A DNA stretch of 36,194 bases, from assembly GCA_966128725.1 (NCBI GenBank), contig CBHYLN010000043.1:1-36194 (forward strand), given 5' to 3'. The position numbers and the translations under genes were made by a program. This DNA is from JAFDZV01 sp966128725. GTDB lineage: Bacteria > Bacteroidota > Ignavibacteria > OLB7. Under the pieces are notes generated by a model, which worked only from the letters and a program-made list of their open reading frames with translations, made no database searches and was not told the origin of the DNA. Below are positions 8,990 through 15,741 of this stretch, in pieces. Numbering within the stretch: the stretch's first letter is position 1; every line of letters starts with the position of its first letter.

Positions 8990-10333
8990 TTACTGGGCGG
9001 CGGGTACACTGCCGCTATCGAGAATGGGTAACAGCGGATGGTTGTGCCGGGGAATTTCCGGTTCGATCACGACGTGATGGTTCATGATCAAATGCCGTGT
9101 CAGTTCCGTGAGGCCGGTGCGTGCTCGATCAACGGGCACACCGGCCTCGCGTGCGAATGCGGCCATGGCTTCGGCCGGGGTGCGGGTGCGGCGGAACAAT
9201 TCCAGATAGGTGCGGCTTGCATTGTCGATTGCCATCGGGCCGCTGGTGATGTCGCTTCGGTGTGTCTGCACAATCCACGTCTGCCCGCTTGGCCTGATTG
9301 TGGTGTCGGCGCTGATACGCGCAGGCAACGACGTAAACACTGCGGGGTCCGTCAAGTCCTGCAGCGAGCCGGCATCAACGTCCTCGGCGATGATCGATGC
9401 GGCAAGGCAGCCACCGGAGCACCGGCGCTCAATCCTGTACTCGCATGTGGTGCAAGCCTGCATTGGATAGGAGCGCCATTTCAGTTGTCCGGCGTTCACC
9501 TCGAAGTACTGGCGCATCTCGCGGAGCGAACCGAACCGATCCAACGAACGACGAAACACGTCGTGCAACGGGAAGCAGTGGTATACCTGCAGGTCGATCC
9601 CGACATCAAGAATCGGGCTGCACAGCCCAAGCTCGGGCGCGATGCCGTGTTTGTAGAGCCTGCCGATCTGCTCGTCGGTAAACGCACAGTTCGGAACGCC
9701 GCAGTCGGACGCAGCCGTAATACCCAGTGACCGTGCGCGGATCAAGAACTCCACCAGCCGGGCAGTTGTCTCGGGATAGGATTGTACCGGCAGCGTGTAT
9801 GTGGAGGCATCGCTCGCAATCGGATAGGAAAGTGACCACCGCAGTTGGCGTATCCCAAATCTTGTTGCCAGATCCAGAACACGGGAGTAGTCGTACTCCC
9901 TGCGGTCGATGTTGATGGCGAAGGCAACGTTGGGCCATTCGGCCACATACTCCAGGTTTTTCAGGAAGGCAGCATACTTGGCAGCCCCGAACACCTCGGG
10001 TGGGTTAAGATTGATCAGAAGGAAGATGCGATGGGGAGGCAGATCGGCGAGCACCGAACGTACGCGTGGGCTCCAGAGTCCGTTGGTGACGATGTGAACA
10101 TTGCTGATGTGGTCCAGCGCTATCGTCACCGCCTCGCGAAAGTTGGTATGCAACGTTGGCTCGCCGCCCAGCAGGTTGACCCGATCCAGGCCGCCGGTGG
10201 CCATGAATCGACAAATCCTTTCCAGATTCTCCAGCGGGATCTGTGCCTGCTGAACCGGTTCGTATTGCATGGCGCCCTGCGCGAAGCAGTACGAGCAGTG
10301 CAGGCTGCATGTACGGGTCAACATTATGTTCAT
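8990..10333 (-). CDS. Radical SAM/SPASM maturase with C-terminal PqqD-like domain
   Basis: The 447-residue product begins almost at once with the radical SAM cluster motif C9-SLH-C13-SY-C16, followed by NLLGGEPTLH (the GGEP SAM-binding motif). A SPASM segment near residues 295-315 (ACTTCEYRIERRCSGGC) would hold auxiliary Fe-S clusters. The last 100 or so residues (TSGPMAIDNASRTYLELF onward) look like a PqqD-type peptide-recognition domain. This architecture is typical of enzymes that install radical-mediated crosslinks or epimerisations on ribosomal peptides or proteins. ATG 10333 is supported by AAGGA six bases upstream. The frame stays open upstream through a terminator-like hairpin (10388-10426). 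It is the last gene of the YcaO/TfuA block, 151 bases after the YCII gene, and may be partly separate transcriptionally. Its substrate is unknown. Confidence 0.88.
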   Translation of the reverse strand: MNIMLTRTCSLHCSYCFAQGAMQYEPVQQAQIPLENLERICRFMATGGLDRVNLLGGEPTLHTNFREAVTIALDHISNVHIVTNGLWSPRVRSVLADLPPHRIFLLINLNPPEVFGAAKYAAFLKNLEYVAEWPNVAFAINIDRREYDYSRVLDLATRFGIRQLRWSLSYPIASDASTYTLPVQSYPETTARLVEFLIRARSLGITAASDCGVPNCAFTDEQIGRLYKHGIAPELGLCSPILDVGIDLQVYHCFPLHDVFRRSLDRFGSLREMRQYFEVNAGQLKWRSYPMQACTTCEYRIERRCSGGCLAASIIAEDVDAGSLQDLTDPAVFTSLPARISADTTIRPSGQTWIVQTHRSDITSGPMAIDNASRTYLELFRRTRTPAEAMAAFAREAGVPVDRARTGLTELTRHLIMNHHVVIEPEIPRHNHPLLPILDSGSVPAAQ

Positions 10334-10387
10334 CGCGTTTCCTTGAAGGGCGTTGTTCCGTATGCGTGGTTCAAGCAGTGATAAAAG

Positions 10388-10426
10388 CGTGCATGGGGCG
10401 TTGATCCAAATGCTGCCCCATGCACG
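10388..10426 (-). terminator. Perfect 12-bp hairpin before the radical SAM gene
   Basis: CGTGCATGGGGC (10388-10399) and GCCCCATGCACG (10415-10426) form a perfect 12-bp stem with a 15-base loop. Read on the minus strand the stem is followed at once by CTTTTATC, giving a weak T-run. It lies between the YCII gene stop (10485) and the radical SAM start (10333). It could end the YcaO-TfuA transcript, or act as an attenuator or processing site that lowers expression of the radical SAM enzyme. Confidence 0.65.
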
Positions 10427-10484
10427 TTGTCGGTTGCGTGTTCTCTCGGTCACAGCGGCTGTCGTGCGGCTTTGCGAAGGCGGC

Positions 10485-10772
10485 CTAGAGGTTTGCCGTG
10501 CGATTGAGATCGGCGAAGAAGAGATCCCATGCATGGATCTCCGATGTGCCGATCTTCTCCAGAGGGTTGCGTTGTTGAATTGCAATGGCCTCGTCGAGAC
10601 TCTCGGCCTCGATGATCGTGAGCCCGCCCTCATCATGAAGCCATCCGCCGCACGCTTTAAGCCGGCCCTCGGCCTTCAGATCCCGCAACCACTCCATCAG
10701 TCCGGGTATCCGGCTTTCAAATTCCTCGACTCCCGCCGAGGAACGCCAGATGATTGCATACAGTTCCGCCAT
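10485..10772 (-). CDS. YCII-family small protein
   Basis: The 95-residue product has the YciI-like ferredoxin-fold pattern: ELYAIIWRSS, a central MEWLRDLKAEGRLKACGGWL, then GLTIIEAESLDEAIAIQQRNP, and a late HAWDLF. YCII proteins are small dimeric proteins found as stand-alone units or fused to other domains; some have enzyme activity. ATG 10772 follows GGAGG at good spacing, so it is preferred over an upstream TTG at 10802. The gene lies 95 bases after the 411-residue protein and before the radical SAM enzyme, all on the minus strand, which suggests an accessory role in the same pathway. The reaction is not known. Confidence 0.75.
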   Translation of the reverse strand: MAELYAIIWRSSAGVEEFESRIPGLMEWLRDLKAEGRLKACGGWLHDEGGLTIIEAESLDEAIAIQQRNPLEKIGTSEIHAWDLFFADLNRTANL

Positions 10773-10867
10773 TGATTCCTCCGTGATTGCAAGTCGTGGC
10801 AACAGGACGTTGCACGCGGCGCGTCAGGTACAGTCCCGCTGTGGTCGCGTGCCTTGGATTTGGACGA

Positions 10868-12103
10868 TCATTTTCGGAAGACTGAACTCCCTGCCTCAAC
10901 ACGCCGTACCTGCCCCGGAAATCCCTGGTAGTCCTTCCCGAAAATATCCTTCATCACGGGCGTAACCCGGTAGTACAATGGGCCTCGCGGAGGGTTGGGA
11001 TCAACCCACTTCCCACCGGCAACCGGGCCGCTTACATTCACCCAACTGCCTTCGCCCAGGCTTGGATTTGGTGATCGGAAAACATGATAGTGCGATATCC
11101 GCCCCTTGCCTCCCAGCTGGGCATTCCAGCCCAATACCACTGCCGGCAAGCCACGTTCGCCCGCGCTTGCAACATATTGGTAATGGTCGATGTCGGTTCG
11201 GAGTGAGAAGAACTGATCGGGGCCGAAAAGGAACGTGGTGCCGTCCAGTATCCGCATGACCGGTTGCCCAAGGGGATCGGCCTGGTTGTAGTACACCACC
11301 TTGTCCTGCGTGTGCAGCATCATGTTGTAAGGTGGCCAGTTCATCACTCGGCCAACCTGGCACGGGACATCGCGCGACACAAGGGTCATGTGCTGCCCTG
11401 TCGCCTTCAGTTCCGTATCGATAATCATGCTGTTGTTCAGCTGCATCTTGGCCGGGAACTGGAACTGCTTCGCATTGGGGTCGATCGGCTGCATCCAGTC
11501 ATACGGCAGCATCCGGAGGTCCATCTGGATCGAGAACTTCATGTTCTTGTCCTCACCATCCAGAATCAGGCCTGTAATCTGCACCTGTGATTCCCATGCG
11601 CCGATCTCGGCATTAAATGCCGCCTCGCTCGATTGGCACGCCGTGCAGTATCTGGCTGCGGCCGTTCCCCGCATTCCTGACTGAAGAGGTGAGCCCGGCG
11701 GCATGAACACTTCGTACGAAAACTGCAACTCGGTTTCGCTGGCCGAGAAATTCATGTACGACGGTTGAACATTGCTCGAAAGACTCTTCGCGGCAACTGC
11801 TCGATCGGTTTTGGCAATCGATCGCACCAGTTCCACGAACCGTGCCGGGCCAAGCCCCTCGGCATTCCATAATTCCTTCAGATTTTTGTAGCCGGTTTTA
11901 CCCGTTGGCAAAATACTGGCGGCGAGTGCCAGGCCGCGTTCCTCCTCGCCCAGCAGCGGCACTGCATGCATCAGCTTGTCGGCCGTGGTGCGATTGATGA
12001 ACGTGAGAACCTTGGTTGCGATTTCCGGTGGAATGTCGGAGATGGGGCGATCGCCGTGGGCAATCTGAAACCAGAATGCGCTGTCGATTTTCGCCTTGGC
12101 CAT
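10868..12103 (-). CDS. Unrecognised 411-residue protein embedded between TfuA and radical SAM genes
   Basis: I do not recognise the family. ATG 12103 is firm, with AAAGGAG at proper spacing. There is no signal peptide, so the protein is predicted cytoplasmic unless exported by another route. Residues 1-110 look helical (DIPPEIATKVLTFI, EEERGLALAASILP, FVELVRSIAKTDRAVAAKSL). Residues 115-315 are beta-rich and contain one C153-T-A-C156 pair and a lone C248. Residues about 318-402 resemble a fibronectin type III domain (VVLGWNAQLGGKGRISHYHV, then GPLYYRVTPV). It lies in the same direction as YcaO and TfuA, 98 bases after TfuA. It could be the modification target, a scaffold, or an enzyme. No short precursor peptide gene is found nearby, which makes the target idea attractive but unproven. 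Confidence 0.85.
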   Translation of the reverse strand: MAKAKIDSAFWFQIAHGDRPISDIPPEIATKVLTFINRTTADKLMHAVPLLGEEERGLALAASILPTGKTGYKNLKELWNAEGLGPARFVELVRSIAKTDRAVAAKSLSSNVQPSYMNFSASETELQFSYEVFMPPGSPLQSGMRGTAAARYCTACQSSEAAFNAEIGAWESQVQITGLILDGEDKNMKFSIQMDLRMLPYDWMQPIDPNAKQFQFPAKMQLNNSMIIDTELKATGQHMTLVSRDVPCQVGRVMNWPPYNMMLHTQDKVVYYNQADPLGQPVMRILDGTTFLFGPDQFFSLRTDIDHYQYVASAGERGLPAVVLGWNAQLGGKGRISHYHVFRSPNPSLGEGSWVNVSGPVAGGKWVDPNPPRGPLYYRVTPVMKDIFGKDYQGFPGQVRRVEAGSSVFRK

Positions 12104-12201
12104 GGTGTACTCCTTTGTTGACGGTTTGCGATTGCAGGTGAAATTGCTCGGCAATAAATCCTGCCGCGTGAGTATCCGTGAGGGATATAATGTTGGCTGA
12201 A

Positions 12202-13587
12202 TTATGGGTGCGCCAATTTTTGCGCGCTTCCTTCGGATGCAGAGGCTTGCCTGGATGTGAAGGCATATTCTGCCGCTACGGCTTGCACGAACGAGTCCAG
12301 ATCGGCAAAGCCGAGGTATCGAGCGTATTGTGGAACGTGATTGCGTACGCGATCCCATGTGTCGCCCAGATGCCATCGAATCAACGAGTCCGGGCTGATG
12401 CCAAGCCCCTCGGGAGTTGGCGCGGCGCCGCCAAGTTCGGCGATCATCTCCGCCTTGGCTGCCGCCCGCGCGCGAAGGCCCGCATATCGACCGTTGGCTC
12501 GCAGATGGTTCAGCATTTCATGCACGGGCTCGCGCGTATGCTCGTCCAACGTCAGCCGCATGGCCGCTTCCTCGGTCAGCAACGTTTCCAGGTCAGCATG
12601 GTTCAAATCGTTCGCCGCCAGCCATCTGTACAATTCATCCTGATCGTTGATGCCGTGCGCTCTTCGGAACGTTTGCCATGTTTCGTTTTGCACCCCGGCC
12701 GTGTCCAGACCGGAACGCTCGGACTCCTGCAGCAATAGCCGACGAAGGCGCCCTTCCAGCAACGCCTGCTGATAACCTCCGGGTTGCAGACGCAATTCAT
12801 CCAGCAGGTCCAAGCCGGAGAAGCTTGTTTCCTGATGCAGCCATCCGGCATCACGCTGCAAACGATCCCAGAACACCGTGTGCTCCAGGTGGAACGTGGT
12901 CCGTGGCTTCCCCACGTTGCTGTTGGCGTCGTGCACCATTGTATCCAGCAGTTCCAGGGCGTCGAGCAGTTTCTGGTTAACCATGCCGGCGCGAAGCCAG
13001 TGGGCGAACCGGGCACAGGTTTCCGCAGGCAGGCCCTGTTGGCCGGCCAAGGCCAGGATGGCAGGAAATGTCCGCTCCTGATAGAATGTCGCTTTGGCGA
13101 TCTGGGCGATAACGTGCCCTTCCTCGTGTTGAAGGATGCCGTTGGTTACCGCCGCGCGCAGCGTTGCCCGGATGTTGACCATCGCCTCGGTGAGCGGTCG
13201 GTACTCGAGCTCGGCCGGGGCGTGCAACACGGCTACTTCGTCGTCATCCTCGATGTTGCCATCCGCGAACTCCCGGTAGATGCCGCCCACGCCAACCATC
13301 CCATAGTCCGCGAGTTCCGCTGCCCGCAATGCTCCCATGCTGGCCGCGCCGTACACTCGTATGCCGGCGGCAAGCGCCCACAGGATCTCTTTGTGATGGA
13401 TTGATGGTACGCTGTGGAAATACCCATCAACGATGCCTATCGATTCCGGCTTCCGCCGTGCCACGCGCACCACATCGCCTCGTGCCGCCGGAGGGAGTAT
13501 CCGGACGTCCTCGCATCCCAGCGATCGCATCCGCTCAATGGCCTGTGTTCGGCCAAGTGTCGGCCCGATGAACAGTACATGGCTCAT
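12202..13587 (-). CDS. TfuA-like YcaO partner protein, long form
   Basis: The 461-residue product starts MSHVLFIGPTLGRTQ. The TfuA core lies at about residues 46-115: VDGYFHSVPSIHHKEILWAL, then YGAASMGALRAAELADYGM, then GNIEDDDEVAVLH. TfuA proteins act with YcaO enzymes. In methanogens the pair thioamidates a glycine of methyl-CoM reductase, and in peptide pathways TfuA accompanies thioamide formation. TfuA is thought to help deliver sulfide or to stimulate YcaO. After the core there are about 300 mostly helical residues that I do not recognise, so this is a long variant. Its ATG overlaps the YcaO stop by 4 bases (ATGA), so translation is probably coupled and the two proteins should act together. 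Confidence 0.92.
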   Translation of the reverse strand: MSHVLFIGPTLGRTQAIERMRSLGCEDVRILPPAARGDVVRVARRKPESIGIVDGYFHSVPSIHHKEILWALAAGIRVYGAASMGALRAAELADYGMVGVGGIYREFADGNIEDDDEVAVLHAPAELEYRPLTEAMVNIRATLRAAVTNGILQHEEGHVIAQIAKATFYQERTFPAILALAGQQGLPAETCARFAHWLRAGMVNQKLLDALELLDTMVHDANSNVGKPRTTFHLEHTVFWDRLQRDAGWLHQETSFSGLDLLDELRLQPGGYQQALLEGRLRRLLLQESERSGLDTAGVQNETWQTFRRAHGINDQDELYRWLAANDLNHADLETLLTEEAAMRLTLDEHTREPVHEMLNHLRANGRYAGLRARAAAKAEMIAELGGAAPTPEGLGISPDSLIRWHLGDTWDRVRNHVPQYARYLGFADLDSFVQAVAAEYAFTSRQASASEGSAQKLAHP

Positions 13588-14837
13588 GCTGGCCTCGTGC
13601 GTTGCGCCGCGGCGCCGGCGCGTTTCCCCTGCCGGTACTCCCCGTGCTGATTGCGGCCGATGTCGCTGTTTTCCAGGCCGGGGATTACAACGCGCACAAC
13701 GGGGATGCCGAACCGTTCGATGGACAGGTCCACCACAACGACGCTTTGAATTCCCGTGGCCTGCAGGCACTGAAGTTCGCGTGCCACATCGTCGTTGAAC
13801 GTATCGCTATCCCAATCAGCCACCGACCCGAAGCTCGTTGAAGCGCCGGTGGCAAGCGCCAATTCGATGGCTTGCCGGTTGCTGTCCCGGCCCATGCGTT
13901 CCAAATCCCTGAGCGTGATATCGTCGCGCGATCCGGCGATCTGTGTAAGGCGACTTTGCGCGGCCTCGGTAAGCGCGCGTTGCAGCGCGATGGCACGGCG
14001 CGGATGGCAGCCCATCCCCTGGGCGGCGAACCATGTTGAGCCCGTACTGTTCGGGTGCGGAACTACCATGCAGAGGAAGCAGGCCACGGCGACGTCGGAG
14101 GTTGTGGACCATATCGCAACGCTCAGGCCCGCATGCTCGAAGCGCTCGATCAGGTGTTGGCACACCGGGTCGTCGATCGTGGCGTGGTCCACCTGCGGAA
14201 GGCGCTCGGCACCGCCAAGCTCCCACAGGGTAGTGGCGTCTCGTTCGATCACCTCGCAAATGCCATGGCTGATTGCCTCCAACGGATGATTGCCCGAGGC
14301 CAGTCCGTTGGTTGTTGCGGCGAAAGCCCCGTGCCCGGTAACATGCGGCAGGGTGTAATTGCAGTGTACCGCTTCATAGGGCACAAGTGTTGGGCGGTGC
14401 TGCATGATATCCCAACCTTCAATCCACAGCATGCGATGATGTGGCCAGTAACGGCTGCCGGTAACACGCGGAAGCTCCTCAACCGACGCAATCGTGTGAC
14501 TGGGTGCCAGGTCTTCGTAGCTGCCCAGAAGCAAGGGGCGCTCGATATGTTCGGCATGGTAGGTCTCGATCGACTCCATCACGCCCGAGACCTTTGCGGC
14601 GGTCAGCGTGATACCCTTGCCCTGCGCTACCGCCAGGGAACGCGAGTTCGGGCGTGTCACCATGGTAACGGGGATCCCAACAGTGTCCAGACCGGTTACA
14701 TTCGCGATGCGGGTGATCCCCATTGGGCGCAGTAACGGCCCAAGCCGCTCCAGGGTACGCTCGGGGGCTGTAGTGCGTTCGGTGCCGTCTCGAAATGATT
14801 TCGGCGTTACCGCGGCGATATCCATTCGTGTGTTCAT
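13584..14837 (-). CDS. YcaO-domain cyclodehydratase / thioamide synthetase
   Basis: The 417-residue product has the ATP-binding features of the family: G73-K-G followed by SGVMESIETYHAE (E88, E91), then NGLASGNHPLEAISHGICEV with E187 and E195, and later QGMGCHPRRAIALQRALTEA. YcaO enzymes activate a peptide-backbone amide with ATP so that Cys/Ser/Thr side chains, sulfide or another nucleophile can attack, giving azolines, thioamides or amidines. The adjacent TfuA points to thioamide formation. The C-terminus lacks the Pro-rich PxPxP end seen in azoline-forming YcaOs. ATG 14837 begins just before the conserved region; an upstream ATG (15038) in frame would add only low-complexity Arg/Pro-rich sequence. 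It is the first gene of the block, with the SRPBCC gene 361 bases upstream. Confidence 0.93.
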   Translation of the reverse strand: MNTRMDIAAVTPKSFRDGTERTTAPERTLERLGPLLRPMGITRIANVTGLDTVGIPVTMVTRPNSRSLAVAQGKGITLTAAKVSGVMESIETYHAEHIERPLLLGSYEDLAPSHTIASVEELPRVTGSRYWPHHRMLWIEGWDIMQHRPTLVPYEAVHCNYTLPHVTGHGAFAATTNGLASGNHPLEAISHGICEVIERDATTLWELGGAERLPQVDHATIDDPVCQHLIERFEHAGLSVAIWSTTSDVAVACFLCMVVPHPNSTGSTWFAAQGMGCHPRRAIALQRALTEAAQSRLTQIAGSRDDITLRDLERMGRDSNRQAIELALATGASTSFGSVADWDSDTFNDDVARELQCLQATGIQSVVVVDLSIERFGIPVVRVVIPGLENSDIGRNQHGEYRQGKRAGAAAQRTRPA

Positions 14838-15198
14838 CGGGGAAATCCGGGCCTGCGAACGCAGTCGACGTGGTGGGGAGGAGCCGCGCCAATGCGGTGG
14901 GCGGCATGTCGATTGCGAAACTCGGGACAGGGAACTGCACCAAACCGGCACGCGTATGCGGCGCAGGACCCAAGGGTATGCGTGGGGGGCTTGTGCGGGG
15001 GTGACAACCGTACCAGCAGCGATCATGCTGAGGTACATCCGTGGGTAACATGACGCTCCGTGATTCCCACGGGGCCATGTGGTCCGACCGGGATTCCGAT
15101 CAATTGGCTGGCAACAAGCAACTCTCCATCGAGAAATACTTCTTCCAGATTGCTCTTCTGCTGTGAACGATACGCGCGTGGTGTGTTTGAGTGCGCCG
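14838..15198. other. Leader region of the YcaO block with two overlapping short reading frames
   Basis: This 361-base gap precedes YcaO. On the minus strand a frame ending at the stop 15023-15025 reads as plausible protein for at least 41 codons (for example GELLVASQLIGIPVGPHGPV) but has no ATG, GTG or well-placed TTG; CTG at 15148 would be the longest start. On the plus strand an ATG at 15050 opens a 38-codon frame ending at 15166, antisense to it in the same register, with no clear ribosome site. Either could be a small peptide gene, a remnant of a lost gene, or chance. The YcaO promoter must also lie here. Confidence 0.35.
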
Positions 15199-15672
15199 TT
15201 ACGCCCGCTCCATGTACGCTTTCAGCGCGCGCAGGCGCCTTTGGGTTTCGTGGCGGAATACACGGCCAAAAATCAGGTTGAGCAGCCGGGCGGCCCAGCG
15301 TGGACGCACGCCGAAGGAGAACCTGTACGTGAGCTCGGTGTGCCCGTCCGCGGTTGGCTGTTGCCGCATCGATGCCGCGAATGTGCGGAGGAACCAGGGG
15401 CCGCGTGTCATCCGCACGGCAGCCACATGCGGCCGTGCGAACGTGATGTACACGGTTTCCATGCCAAGCCAGCCACTGCGAGCCTTAGCCGCGCACCACG
15501 TGTGCGTGCCAACGTCAACCGCGCTCCCGCCGATCACGCAGGCCCGGCGAAGGAACGGATCCCACGCCAGCCGTTGCGAATAGTCGTGCAGCAGATCGAA
15601 CACCGCCGGGCAGGGGGCATCGATGATGATGCTCTCGGAGATGCTGGGCGCTCTTTGCGGTTGCGTTGTCAT
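15199..15672 (-). CDS. SRPBCC (START-like/polyketide cyclase-type) protein
   Basis: The product has about 157 residues from ATG 15672; a GTG at 15720 is an alternative and neither has a ribosome site. The pattern is that of the SRPBCC helix-grip fold: SISESIIIDAPCPAVFDLLH near the N-terminus, DYSQRLAWDPFLRRACVIGG, a beta-sheet core with TVYITFARPHVAAVRMT, and a C-terminal helix (TQRRLRALKAYMERA). Such proteins bind hydrophobic ligands in a deep pocket; some are cyclases or lipid carriers. It lies 69 bases after the GH51-like gene and 361 bases before YcaO on the same strand. A link to the YcaO pathway is possible but not shown. Confidence 0.75.
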   Translation of the reverse strand: MTTQPQRAPSISESIIIDAPCPAVFDLLHDYSQRLAWDPFLRRACVIGGSAVDVGTHTWCAAKARSGWLGMETVYITFARPHVAAVRMTRGPWFLRTFAASMRQQPTADGHTELTYRFSFGVRPRWAARLLNLIFGRVFRHETQRRLRALKAYMERA

Positions 15673-15741
15673 GTCCGCGCGCGGTGTTCGTTGCGGGCCG
15701 CCTGATGTTTCGCGCTGCACGCCAATCCGGCCGTCGCCGGA

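Noticed and set aside
10400..10450. 16-codon frame (MGQHLDQRPMHAFITA) in the hairpin before the radical SAM gene, considered as a precursor peptide
   Set aside because: No ribosome site, no leader-core layout, and it is better explained by the inverted repeat itself.
8990..15672. SRPBCC gene as a certain member of the YcaO block
   Set aside because: The 361-base gap with no shared signals leaves the link unproven; it is closer to the GH51-like gene.
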